Below the pieces are notes generated by a model. It did not search any database, had not been told where the DNA came from, and was given only the letters and a program-made list of their open reading frames with translations. The translations under genes were made by a program, and so were the position numbers. Shown in pieces: positions 10,951 through 23,556 of a stretch of DNA of 64,000 nt. Numbering within the stretch: position 1 is the stretch's first letter; each line of letters begins with the position of its first letter. This stretch comes from Ptychodera flava. Taxonomy: Eukaryota; Hemichordata; Enteropneusta; Ptychoderidae. The stretch is from contig NW_027248284.1 in the NCBI RefSeq assembly GCF_041260155.1, forward strand, positions 223,479 to 287,478. The letters are read 5' to 3'.

Positions 10951-13900
10951 TCACAGCAATGTTGGAGGTGGTGGGAGGGGTTCTGGCAAATTATGGAATC
11001 TAGCTCTCACAGTCAATGAGCCACGCTGAGGTAAGGAGGCCCGATTCGCTTGGAAAACTCCAGGATCAGATCGCCGTTGAATCTTGATCTTATCAAGGCG
11101 CTCCACGCCACCTTTCGACGGTTGGTTGAAATTCTGTACAGGCCCAATAGTGTAGCGGTCCTCAGAACCAGTCCAGTAATAAAATGGTAGATCTGGATTA
11201 ACTCGCTTGGCGAATTCATTGCATATTTTCCTAAATGAAGAAAAGACACATGATGAAAATGTAACACAAAACTATGCATTACAATAAAAGGCATTCCAAT
11301 GGTAAATAAGCAGTGGAAGTAAATGGTCTTAACCAATTAAAAGTTTTCTATGGCACAGTTTGATTAGTTACAGGGAAATGGAGTGAAAGGGTTTTAAGTG
11401 ATTGTACCTTTCCATCCCCTCTATTCTCTGCACAGCGTTTTTGCATGTGTTTTGATGGGCTTATTGGGGTCCTTCTAATAGCAACATAAGAAGTCCAAAA
11501 CCAGTTACAAGTCAAAGAGGTCATCAGCCTTAGTGCCCCAAACTTCAAGTATGATGGTATGTAAAGTCCTACATTATATTTTTAAATTCAGAATTAACCC
11601 AATTTATCTTGGCCTCTTCAAGACTGATTTTACAATTCATGATTTAAAAGGTACCTTTATACCTCCAGTAAGATGAATGCAGGTTCAAATGAACATAGGG
11701 TTTAATGTCATTGCCATAGAAAGATGAATACCTTACCTGTAGTTATCTCTGAAGGCTTTGTGATCAAATACTCTGCCCAGGAGGGAGTGCAAGATGGAGA
11801 AGAACCCTTCCACATCATCCGTTGTACCAGCCCTGGGATGTTCTGGAGGTAACCCACGTGTTTCACACTCCAACCTTCGTCTTTCAGCACTTTCGATGTT
11901 TGCCACAAGCCCTACCACAACTTCTCTTGTCATGCCTCTGATACCCTTAATTGGCCTGTAAATATTCACATACACTGGTAAGTGTTCGTTCAGTAACACA
12001 GTGAACTAACCACCTATAACAATTATGTCTTGAAATAAAGTAAAAATAAAAATTCATTAATTTGACATTGACTACAATGTGCAATGTTACACTGACATCA
12101 ATATTTGATTCAATACCCAGTCTGTGGAAAAAGTACCTTTTTGCAAATAAACAGTGTGAATTGTGTCTGTTATAAAAACCCCCTTTGAATATAAAAACAC
12201 CTATCTCAAAGGCGAGTACTTTGTTTTAAGTGACCTTTGTTAACAGTGAGGGCAAATGGAGTCTCAAATAATACATGCAAAGTGTCATTGTACATTTCAA
12301 TTTCATGAACATCTAGTGCAAACAGAAATTATGAAAATACTGCAAAATGTACCCCAATCATTTTAAGTGAAAAAACCTGTTCCAGCAAAGCGTTTTCAAT
12401 GAGTTTGCATAATTACCTATTCGGATCCATTGTAGAATAATCTTTCAGGTACACATGCCATGGCATCCAATCATCTAGGATATAGTTCAACATATCAGTG
12501 TTGTATTTTGATCTTGTTTCTTCTGTCAGTCCTCGGCCATCTGTAGCTTTATGCCAGTTTGACACAAGCCTAACATAGTTGGCCTCTTCGGTGTACCCAT
12601 TTGCTTGAAAGAAGTCGGCGACAAAAGGTGATAATAATCGTTCCACGTCACAGATACTCTGTTTTCGCTTTCCTGTCAATGCTGTATAAGTTAAGCCTAC
12701 AAAAATGAAGAAAATCTGGTTGAGGTGAAGTAAACATTTGATCCAAATGGTGCTGATCATAGTGTTTTTTATATAAGTTTGATCTATAAGTTGTTATGCA
12801 ATAATCATTTACATTTTGTTAAAATATGGTGTGTCGTGAAAAAGACTGAAAGACGCCTAATCATTCATTGCAAAATAAATGAACAAAACCCCTGAGTGCA
12901 TGCTGTAATCCCTGTTTACACAAAATGCTCATGCTTGGTAAAAGGGTATTCCTCAAGTCAACTTGACTGAACTAAAACAAATATGACAAAATGTCTCAGA
13001 GAGCTCCTTAAGTATTGATACCATTACTGATGCAATAATAATGGTGTCTATCATATTTAAAAAGAGAATGTAAAAGGCATGTGACCTGTGTTTGGATCTT
13101 GCAGAGCTTTCACAAAGTTAGCAAGGTTGATATCAGGTACTGATCCAGACCTCGTGCACTGACCAATTCTCTTCAACAAGTGCCCATGATCTTCACGATC
13201 TTGGTGGTACTCATGGATATCCTCATCATATCCGGTTACATACAGATGACTGGTAAAATCCACACCGTGTTGTGTCCACTCTTTCACTTTCCAACGGTAT
13301 ATATAAATAGTCATAAGTGACTTGAGGCAATCATTCCGAGATTCAACTTTACCTGATGGCAATTACAAGAAATATTTCAATCTTTGAATGACATAAATTG
13401 TTTTCACATACAGCTTTTGAGAACAATTTTATCATGAATGTATTATCCACTTTAAATAATAACATCTACCAGGATAGAAAAAAAATCGCAGATTTTAGAC
13501 CAAAAACAGATATTCATCATACCTGGGATCCATGGGTAGGGGTCATAGGCAAACGGAAACAGTTTTCTCTTCAATATGTGGATACTATTTTCAAAACTGA
13601 CATTGTTTGAGTCCATGAACTCAGCAAGCCATACTACATCTGACAGAGGTATGGAAGGATGTTGTAGAATTGGTGTTGGAGTATCTGTTAACAAGTAGTG
13701 AAATAACATATGAGAAATGTTTCATTCCATTATTCTTTCCAAATTACAAAATAAAATTATTCTATCATTTTTAATGCACCATGGCATTTAATTTACTCAT
13801 GGATTTTGTGAGATGTCAGTCTTTTTTTGCTGAATCTAACCTCTTTCTGTCCCAGAGACAGAGAACAAATTAATACCCGACAATCCTCTGTAATACTTAC

Positions 13901-16900
13901 TGGTGTCATTTTGAAGTGTTAAGTACTGCATAATAGTAGAAACTGGAATTGATCTTGCTTCCAATTTTGCCCCTTTCATTAGTTCGATGACCGACACTGG
14001 CCTATCAGATCCTTTTGTGCGCAGTGAGTTAAACTCCCCATCTGTTACAAAACCTGAAATATATCAGGGATTTGATAATTCTATTAACACTTTCAAGTAC
14101 GGTATGTTTCAAGCAAAGTATGATTCCATTACAGTGGAAAATGAAAATCTTCTCTGATCTGTATCAGCATTTTATGTTCATATTCATTCTTACATATATA
14201 GTCAAGACTACTTCACTCAACAGTAATAATAAAGAATTGTGTGCAACATACAAATGGTTTATTGAATTGACATGCCGTGGTGTGACTTTCTGGCCTGGAA
14301 ACTCTGTGAAGTTCACGTAATGGAGTTGGCAGGATTAACAGAAAAAGTCATCTTACTGAAGTGAACAGACATTTCTTGTTTTCATTACACAACAGTTCAC
14401 TCAAATGCATAATGACGCAGTTTTACATACCTACCACTACCATTCCAAGTGTTTTCATGGTATCTCTAATCTGGTCCTTAAGTTCTCGGATGAAATTATC
14501 AGTAATGGTGCGGATCGGCAGTGCTCTAACAGGAACAGCATAAGGCTTCATGTTTCGCTGCTCATCTGAAACCATGAAGATAAGCAAATGCGATGCAGCA
14601 TCTCGTTTTTTCATAAATAACCCTTTGGTGTAACTTCTCAACTTCTTTTTGATTGTTGACAGTTCCTGTGGAACATTCAGGTGAGAAGGCAACCCCTTTA
14701 GAGTTTGAATAACTTGCTGCACTGCACTGCATATCTCACGACATGATTGGATGAGTTTGTCATAGCCTTCAATATCCCAGGCTAATGCAAACAAACTGTC
14801 TTCTGAAGCATTGTGCTGCTGCTGCTTCTTCCTGTACACCATCTTTGCTGACTGCAAACCTGTTGATAGAAATTGTTGATCCACACCAAGCTTTGCTTTC
14901 AGACACTCCAAATCTTGCAACGTGTTGCTTCTTCTGTTCCCAACACCGATGCCCTTGGAAAACAGCAATCTACTGTCATAGTCTGCCCTTAAATGTTGTA
15001 GATCTCCATTTCCAAGGTCTACATCACCTAAGCAGATAGACAGACAAAACAAAGATAGCAATATTCAGTGCAGACAATTTTCTGTTGTGCAGTTTTATTT
15101 TTCTTGGCAAATGAAAAAAATGTATAAACAGAAGACTCTCGAACAAACATGATGACAGGGCTTTTTGGGTTTTGAAATACAGGAGGGTTTTTCAAAGCAT
15201 ACTGGTTTGCTGCACATATAAATGAACTCACCTGTCCATTCACTTTTGACAGATTCCCGTAAACCTGCTCTCATGTCTGTAGCATCCGCCTTGATCCACC
15301 ATCTCCCATCAGGTATTTTATGTCGCAAATGTCTCAAAACTTCAATCTACAATTAAAATGAAATTTGCAAATAATAAATTGCACTGATGTACATTTAAAT
15401 GTAACAATCATTGGTAAATAAAAATTACAGGACTGAGGTTTTATAGCTCAAAACATCAACATGTGATTTGCAGAGAGAACATTCTAGAACAACAAGCTAT
15501 ATGTACTACCAGTACGTAATTTAATTCGGTAGGTTCAATATCCAAATCTTGGGCTGATTTCTTGTAAGACGGGAACACACTCACATAGTAACACAAGCAG
15601 TTAGGTTTGGGGTAATAATCACTTTTGCCAGATGTGTGCTTGGAGTAAGGTAAAGGCAATCACTACTCCAATGAGACTATGTTTTTAGCATGGTGTGTTG
15701 GTACATGTATACAGAAGCATGCCATTCTTAAGTCTACATTTGTTTTTCAATTTACATAATATTTGTCTTCTTGGTTCCATGGAGAACAACCCACCAAGCA
15801 GTTCAGCAATTATGTGAATAGTTTAGATATTTTACTAATAGACCTAGTGAACACGTCACAATATATATGCACTGACCTGGATGCTTGAATCTTTACTGAA
15901 ACCACTTTTTTCAATTCGACGAGTAATACTTCTCTTTGAAATTCCTGCTATATTTACTTTTGCCTGTAAGAGGTAATGTGAAAGGGAGACAAAAATATTA
16001 CAATGTATGGCATGCATGTTATTTCATACTTAACATTGAATTTCATATTTCAGTAGCAACTTACCTTTAGAGGATCTCTCACAATGCGTTGACCTCTTGA
16101 TGTCTGAGGGACAATTCCATGAGTTGCAGCCATATCACATACATTCACATTCTCTAACTCTCTTTCTTCAGCTGCTGAAAGTATGCCAAAGAGTGTGTTT
16201 AAAGGTGGCTGAAAGTGAGAAAAATAATGGAGAAAGTTTAGTTTAAGTAGGAATTAAACACCTATGTAGTGTCAACTTACAGTGTACCATAGATACTTAT
16301 ATTTCAAAGCTGAATCATGCAAATTTACACTTACTGCATGTGCATTGTCTTGCTGTATTGCACTTGTCTCCTGTACTGTACACTCATGTTCTGTTCTTAA
16401 GTTTTCTTCCATAGATTCCCATTCAGGGTTAATTTCCTTGGACTCCTGAATTTCACATTCTCTCAGCACAGTTGCCAGAATATCATTTTCTTCATCCTCT
16501 GCATGGTTTTGGGTGTCTGACTGGGTAGAACTATCTTTGACAACATTATAATTCCACATTGGACCACAATGCAGTGATAACCACTTGTTACCGAAATATG
16601 TGTACATGGTTCCATATATTGTTGATAGGCTTCAGGACAGCTGCATTCCTCAGCTTTATCAACTGAGAAAAACTTTAAATTGTATGCCAGCATAGGCCAT
16701 GGCATTCTGTCTAGTGGCAATCTGTGGCAGTCTTCATTGTCTCTAAGCTGTAAACATTTTGCTAAATGCAAAAATGTGTTTTCTTGTTCATGTATAGACA
16801 GCTCTGAAATCCCATTCATTATGAGTGGGATAAAGTTAATGGGCACAAAGCGCTCTGGAATTTCTGGAAAATCAGCCATCAAGCTCACCCGGAAAAGCTG

Positions 16901-17930
16901 AGACAGCAGGCTGATTCTCTGACGTTGTGTTAATATGTGCAAGTTCTCCAGTACAGTTCCATAAAACTCACCCGGTGTTGATGGCAATGAGGCAGTTTTA
17001 GCTGATGGACTGAAATTGGCCATTGGTGAACTTAGTTTAAGTGGGTGATGACTGGCTGATGGCGTGGAAGAAACTGAAGCACTGCTATCGGATACATTGA
17101 AGCTGTCATTATAGTTAATATTATAATGATCTTCAGCTTCTGTGACAGTTGTAAATCTCTGTTTTAGATTTTTTGTGCATCGAGTTCTGCATGCCTGCCC
17201 TGTTAAATAAAAAAGATTGAATGTATATCAATACAATCCCCTTGCTTACATTTCAAAATCACATGACACTGAATTATATTAGCATATGATGTCATGATTA
17301 TCACTTTAATACGGTTAAAATGGGGACTATTATAAATATTACAATACACATGTAGTACTATACATATTACAGTATAAAAATGATTTTAAACATCATAAGT
17401 AGTTATGCTTGTCTGTAATGTTCAAGTTTGATTAAGTTGATAATGTAATTGTCCTACATGACAGTGAATAACATGAAAATAAGTTGTACGAAAATGAAAC
17501 TTACACTCCCTTTTTTTCATATTTGTTGTACAGGCTACTGCATCTGCACATTTCATCCAGAAATGCTGATCTTTTGTAGCAGGCCAGTTGTTTCTGTCCT
17601 CATCTACAGCATGGTATAAAGCAATGAATTGTACCAATGCTGCCTCTTCTACAGAAGTCCATTCTGTAGATTTACCATTGCTTTTCTGCATTGGAAGATA
17701 AAGTAGAAAAAAGATGTTTCAACCAGACAAACTCAATGAATTCAAACAAACAGAACCTTTTCATTTTAAGTACAGATTCACTCAGTACTCACAGTTTTGG
17801 TTCCGTTGCCAAATAAAACCTTTCGGGAACTATCACCAAGTTTGCCCTCACTATCTTCATCATAGCGGCTGCTACGCCTCTTCTTCAGTTGTCTGGGGGT
17901 CGGCGTATTACTCGCTCTCTGTCTCAACAT
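10951..17930 (-). CDS. DDE transposase-like protein with N-terminal Myb/SANT-like domain (possible AcademX-type)
   Basis: Thirteen coding exons read on the - strand: 17930-17793, 17685-17505, 17199-16335, 16208-16065, 15963-15877, 15346-15232, 15027-14431, 14053-13901, 13684-13523, 13352-13086, 12696-12417, 11955-11737, 11230-10951. All have GT-AG borders and matching phases, giving about 1160 aa. It starts MLRQRASNTPT. Exons 2-3 form a Myb/SANT-like domain (TEWTSVEEAALVQFI ... RNNWPATKDQHFW ... RTRC). Exon 6-7 KADATDMRAGLRESV, exon 8 GFVTDGEFNSLR and exon 12 GTTDDVEGFFSILHSLLG have the spacing and flavour of three DDE acidic blocks; this is inference. The C-terminus (PFYYWTG, GVERLD, RRSDPGVF, LPQRGSLTVRARF) is a block I cannot name. 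There is one frame change near 16606-16613. It is convergent with the XPG-HIRAN gene, stops 312 bp apart. Confidence 0.7.
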
Positions 17931-18630
17931 CCTACATGTACACATGATTAAAAGAAACACATGTATGTTTGTAAATATGCGGTAGTTACGCAGGTCAAAC
18001 GGCGTGCGTCAGTAAAACCTTAACTACGACTAAATGTGCATGAAAACTGCCACTGGAATGGTTCCGAAACGAGCGGAATGTCGTTTGTCTTTCTCAGAAA
18101 CGTGTTGACTGTAAAATGGTTACTCTAAAATTCAGTATAACAGACGATCGGTAAGTTGCAATCACCAGGGCCTTCACATAGGGATAGTGATGTGTTAGGC
18201 ACCTATGAAATACAGTATAGTGTCTAAATACATTGAAATCGATAAATTAAAAACGGGCGCTGTTGGGCTCCCATGTAATTTCACGCACACAACATACCAG
18301 TTTTCTTAAATATACACATAACAAAGCTGTACACTCACTGTTTAGTCTGCCTGCTAACTTCAAACGACGTCGCCCGAGTACGACCGTTGGCAACAGTACG
18401 CCATGATGCACGCTGACATACGGAGTTGAAAAAGCAAACAAAATTCACGATTCGTAGAAAAATTGATGGTACTTACCTCATAGAACGATGTTAACACATG
18501 CGAACTTGCAAAATTTGGACGGGTTCTTCGTTCAGACGGATTTTCCTTTCTCTAATCTAAGAAAACGTAAGTCGATCGCGCACAGAAAGCACACATGTGA
18601 CACGGTGAGATCGGCCATGTTTTTGTCATG
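17931..18630 (-). promoter_or_regulatory. 5' leader and probable non-coding first exon of the transposase-like gene
   Basis: A 3' splice site (TGTACATGTAG) lies directly before the start codon exon. An upstream donor (ATGAG|GTAAGT, - strand, about 18475) marks a 5'UTR exon running up to about 18600. A second possible donor, ACA|GTGAGT, is near 18340. The area around 18560-18660 is CpG-containing and could hold the promoter. No TATA box was seen. Confidence 0.4.
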
Positions 18631-18849
18631 AACCGAGGGTTGAACGGAAGTGACGTCGTGACCCACACCACCTTATGTAGTGTTTACAGACTAACATTAA
18701 TGTGTGATCATGTGATCAGAGACTGCAATGAAGTGTCAAGGACTGTCCTTCCACCTTGGTTTGTGTAAGGACAGGGACAGCGGACGTGTCAGCTATCGAC
18801 AAGAACAAAACCACTTCTTTTTAAACCTTTAATTCCATAATTCCAATAC

Positions 18850-19030
18850 TGTTTTGATATAATAACAATAAATCACACCAAGCTTCGGCATACCACTCGG
18901 TTTTGACCAGTTAACTTTATATATGCACTCGCAATTGCTCGTGCATTTGTGTCGTGAACTGGTAAAAATCTCGTGGTATACCATAGCTGAGTATGCTTTA
19001 TTACTTAATTGACATCTAATAAAAACCATA
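18850..19030. repeat. small foldback MITE
   Basis: Imperfect inverted repeat: ataataacaataaatcac...GGCATACCACTCGGTTTTGACCAGTT is mirrored by AACTGGTAAAAATCTCGTGGTATACC...gctttattacttaatt. The loop is around 18925. No ORF. About 180 bp, typical of a MITE. Confidence 0.55.
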
Positions 19031-19189
19031 AATATAAAAAAGCTACCAATATCAACCTTATTTTCCACTTCACGTAAACAATCAATATAATGTAACTTAG
19101 GCTATGTGCAGTCTGAGACGATTTTCAAACATCGGTTTAATCTGCAAATGTAAGCTCATCTGCTTTTCTCTGTAAGAAATGCACTTGTT

Positions 19190-19194
<5 letters not shown>

Positions 19195-19283
<89 letters not shown>
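19195..19283. repeat. (TA)n microsatellite
   Basis: About 44 uninterrupted TA dinucleotides, abutting the left end of a small TIR element. The apparent poly-(Ile-Tyr) reading frames on both strands are artefacts of this run. Confidence 0.97.
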
Positions 19284-19286
<3 letters not shown>

Positions 19287-19488
19287 ATCCTATGGTATTT
19301 TTCCCTGTTTGACGTCATCGGATACGAGTGTTTTTCGCGGAACCGTACAACTTCGAGCCGAAGGCGAGAAGTTGTGCGGCTCCTTGTAAAACATATGTAT
19401 ATGATGTATATGATGTATATGATGTATATGATGTATATGTATATGAGTATATGATGACGTCAAACAGACAAAAATTCCATGGGATTAT
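19284..19488. repeat. 205-bp MITE with internal hairpin and 9-bp tandem repeat
   Basis: The ends ATAATCCTATGGTATTTTT and the inverse of ATAATCCCATGGAATTTTT extend into a shared CTGTTTGACGTCATC block, giving TIRs of about 38 bp. Inside are a hairpin (gtacaacttc...gaagttgtgc, 19346-19378) and five copies of a 9-bp TATATGATG repeat (19393-19440). It appears inserted into, or to have seeded, the adjacent TA run. Confidence 0.6.
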
Positions 19489-21867
19489 ATATTTATCACA
19501 TAAACAGTATTCTTATTTTTCCTTTGTGTGGATGGATCAAAATTATTGTAACAAATTGCATGATTTTTATCGCGATTTTTGTGTTTTATTTACGCGGATT
19601 ACTAACATTTAATGATTAAAGCGGTCCGTCACCCAGGAGATGTGCAAATGTTTACAGGTATACTTTCATTCATAAATCCCATTAAGCAAAAAAAGTTATA
19701 CATGGAATGGTATCTCCACCAATCAGACATACGGATTCGGTCACATGCGCGTGTCAATCATGGCCTCGCGCCGGACCGATGCCAAGGCAAGTCTGCCATA
19801 GGCGGACATAGCTTTCACCGCGTAAGCGACGGATAACGATAGTATTTTGAGTTATTTAGAATATTATTATCACATGAACTGGTCCGTATCTCCACCTGTG
19901 TAACATACACCAGCACAGATAAGAAATCCATATTACCCCTGTTGTACGTCATCAACCGGAACTTTTTTCCCTGCAATGGTACCGTTCGTACGAGCATGTC
20001 GCGACACGGACCGATTTGTCGTGATCGATGTCGTATTATCATGGCATTTTGACAAAAGGTGACAAAATCCACATATGGAAATATAGAAGGCATGCCCAAC
20101 GAAATTTTGAGTCGCTAAAGCTTTAGCTATTCCCAAGAATCGAATGAGGATACCGGTGATCATTTGGCGCAGTAACGTCACGGCTACAGTCGCTATGCTC
20201 AATGTGGACGTCGTCGTACCTGGCGATTGCCAAGCGACGTCGTACCTGGCGATCCCGGTTGGCGATAAACCCGAAAGATACACCTCAACGAAAGTTCAAC
20301 TTAACAAATGGATACCGTACAAACTTCGGGAAAGCGACATAGGGGGCACAAGTATCGACGAACAACGATAAATTTCCTTCATCACACAAATTATTCCATT
20401 GTTTCTCGATCGGAATCAAACCTAAGCTTACAGCGTAAGGCTGTAGTGAAGACATAAGCTGTCGACCTGTAGCCATAACTCTGCAGTGCAGCGCTGTAGA
20501 ATCCGATGCATTTCGAAAGTTGACTCGGACAACACTCACAACAGAATAGAATTTGGGGGAATTGTGCCTATGGCTCGTGTTTTACGCGGAGGCTTGGTTG
20601 GATTTTCGCACTTCAAACTTTCGTTTAGGAGGGGGGGGTGATGGTGAGGCCAAACGCACTTAGTTTCCTTTACCGTGCCAATGTTTTAATTATCCACGGC
20701 CCCCAAGTACGGAATGCGTAGTGAACGTTTTGCAAAATAATTAGTTCTGACTTTGTAAGGTTTAAATGTCACGCAATAATTCAATTTTGTGGACCATTAA
20801 TAGATCTAATAACCCATTGCTCCGTTGACGTAATAATTTGTCGGTTTTGTGGAGGGACCGTGATAAACCCCAACAACGACCGTCACGTGACGTCACTGGT
20901 GCATTCTCTTGGTTTCCGTTCACTGTAGTTGATATTGTTTTTAAATATTCCCTGTAACCTAGTAACGCTCATATAAGTTTGCAGAATAAAGAAAATATTT
21001 TCATAGAATTCCAGTCAGATATGGAAATAAAATACATCAGATTGGTTTTGATACAGTATACAAAGCCAACTAAGCAATGCACTATCAGTCGAAAAGCAAT
21101 TCTCACAATACATTGCAGTGAGTGCCACAATTATACTATAAGCTACTGTGTTACGCTTATTGCACGTATGTCGTCATTAGCTTGTCGCTATAATACTTTT
21201 GAATTTTTGCCTATCAGCATGATCAACCCCAATGAAAGTGCATTAAGTCACTTTCTAAACAGTCTAGTCATGTCATGCCGTCGATGATTTTAGAGCATGG
21301 AAGATCATTCAAAATTGAACACACTATATGTACGTATACCGTCATAAATGTTAAACAGCTTCTTCATCAAAGCTTTGAATTAACGTCATGTCACGCAAGA
21401 ACTGTTTAGTTTTCTAGTAAGGTTGCGCTGAATTTTTTCCTATAACATTTTGGCTGTTTCTTGCTAAGGATTATAAGATATAGGAACTATAGCCTCTACT
21501 CGCCACATTTCGGTAATTTTTAATGAAAATTTTGCGGCGAAATCGCCGCTTGAACATTTGACACCGTCGGCCGTTTTCAGTATCCTGGCCCGTTTTATGC
21601 ATACCATCTTTTCTCTCTGTGTTTATTGTGAATCAGTACCGATCGCGAAGCGATGGGTCAACATAGGAGAATGGCAATACAGGCATAGCATGTGTGACAA
21701 TAAGAAATATCAGCAATATAGATGGGTTACTCAAAGTGAAAGGTAATGTTCACTGGTTCCCTTCGAGAAACGTTTTACGGTAACCGTCAATGTTGCGATG
21801 ACAACAAGCAGCTGACCAATGAAGGTGACGCTCCTCTCATAAGACAGTGACAAAGTCGTTTTCAGCT
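19489..21867. other. gene-poor spacer
   Basis: Only short unconvincing ORFs. A 22-bp direct repeat (gacgtcgtacctggcgat) occurs at 20209 and 20236. A compact CACGTGACGTCA motif (overlapping E-box and CRE) lies at 20885-20896. No gene was recognised. Confidence 0.5.
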
Positions 21868-21873
21868 AATCGG
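21868..21873. repeat. left target-site duplication AATCGG of the foldback element
   Basis: AATCGG directly before the TATGGGGTGAG terminus; the same 6 bp follow the right terminus at 27356-27361. Confidence 0.75.
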
Positions 21874-22114
21874 TATGGGGTGAGAACACCGCCAAAATTA
21901 TCTTGAAAACTTTATTTATACTTATCTCATTATTATTATTCCATTGTTTGGTGATTTAATGATAATTATATCAGTATTTGGCCATTATTTGCAATTATTT
22001 GATCATTATATGGATATTATTTTGACATGATTATGAACTTATTTGGTAATTCGGTTGTTTTGACATTATTCAGCATTGATGTCTTGATTTGGAACTTATT
22101 TCATCATTATTATC

Positions 22115-22590
22115 CATTATTTGGTGATTTGGTCATTTTTATGTCATTATTTGGTCTTTCTTATGCAATTATTTGGTCATGATTACGACATTGTCTCGAT
22201 ATTATCTTGATATTGTCTTGACATTATTATGTTAATTCGGTTCTTTTGCCATTATTCGGCATTGATGTCTTGATTTAGAACTTATCTTATCATTATTATT
22301 CCATTATTTGGTGATTTGGTCATTTTTATGTCATTATTTGGTCTTTCTTATGCAATTATTTGGTCATGATTACGACATTGTCTTGACATTCTCTTGATAT
22401 TGTCTTGACATTATTATGTTAATTCGGTTCTTTTGCCATTATTCGGCATTGATGTCTTGATTTAGAACTTATCTTATCATTATTATTCCATTATTTGGTG
22501 ATTTGGTCATTTTTATGACATTATTTGGTCTTTCTTATGCAATTATTTGGTCATGATTACGACATTGTCTTGACATTCTCTTGGCTTTCA
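22115..22590. repeat. ~186-bp tandem array, left foldback arm
   Basis: Units starting ccattatttggtgatttgg recur at about 22115, 22303 and 22488. They consist largely of 'attatttggtc / gacattgtcttgacatt' phrases. The inverse array in the right arm has more copies. Confidence 0.85.
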
Positions 22591-22879
22591 ATTATCTGAC
22601 CTCCTTTATTATCTGAACTCATTATTTGACCTGCATTTGAACCCTACCCAGAAATCATTGCACATTCACAATGGCGCAGATGATACGGTCTGTTCCCTCG
22701 CATAGAGATAGAAAAACGGGCTTTGCGAAAGTTTTAAAGCGCAGCTCAGCACATCGCGTATGTAGAATAGTTGGGCGTGCTCGAAAACTGAGATCGACCA
22801 CAATTTTGGATTAAAAATCGATTATTTTCGGCGGCGGAACTGGGCTGTGTTGGGTAGCCTTTGGTGGCCTGTAGTATAG

Positions 22880-23350
22880 TAGCCCTGCGTACGATGCTGT
22901 GTGTTCCGCTACAGCTAATAGCCCCGCTCACCACAGCCTTGCAAAGACCCGTACGTAGAGTTGGTGACTTCAAATCCATTTTTGGACTTGACGTAAAAAG
23001 CCAAATTACTGCCGAAATTCAGCGTTCTTGGGCCCAAGTCGTATCCCTGCCTACCTCAGCTACTCGATCGCTTCCAAAAATGCCAGTCTTTTATTCTTTT
23101 TTCGTAAATAACCGTCGATGTCGGCAACTCTCTCGCTAGCCCTGCGTACGTACGCAGTGTACGCTGTGCATTCCCTCTGACAGGCTGTGTGCGTTCCTAA
23201 CACACAGCGTACACTGAATTTCGGCAGTAATTTGGCTTTTTACGTCAAGTCCAAAAATGGATTTGAAGTACCAACATCTACGTACTTTGCAGGGCTGTGG
23301 TGAGCGGGGCTATTACTGTAGCGGAACACACAGCATCGTACGCAGGGCTA
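22880..23350. mobile_element. 471-bp MULE-like MITE nested in the left arm
   Basis: Ends TAGCCCTGCGTACG and CGTACGCAGGGCTA. TIRs of about 140 bp (through ...AATTACTGCCGAAATTCAG) are mirrored at 23210-23350. It is flanked by a perfect 9-bp direct repeat GTAGTATAG (22871-22879 and 23351-23359); 9 bp is the Mutator/MULE duplication length. The right arm lacks it, which shows that it inserted after the foldback element formed. No coding capacity. Confidence 0.8.
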
Positions 23351-23427
23351 GTAGTATAGCTATTACACCTAGCCGAGCGTACAGGTCTGTGTACCGTGTA
23401 CGCGTGTGTTCTCGGCGTTATATGGTA

Positions 23428-23556
23428 CAGGCCCACGGCACGTTTCGTAGATCGTCGTCGGATGGGAAGTGACTAAGACCGAGGTTCGGTCTTCGGCCTC
23501 ACAGTGTCAGTCACTTCCCATCCGACGACGATCTACGAAACGTTCCGTGGGCCTGC
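23428..23556. repeat. long hairpin within the left foldback arm
   Basis: GGCCCACGGCACGTTTCGTA...GGATGGGAAGTGACT is mirrored by AGTCACTTCCCATCC...TACGAAACGTTCCGTGGGCC, with stems of about 55 bp. A mini-hairpin (aagaccgaggttcggtctt) sits in the loop. The counterpart is at 25953-26082. Confidence 0.85.

Noticed and set aside
19097..19454. Overlapping poly(Ile-Tyr) reading frames on both strands
   Set aside because: They are translations of the (TA)n microsatellite and its flanks.
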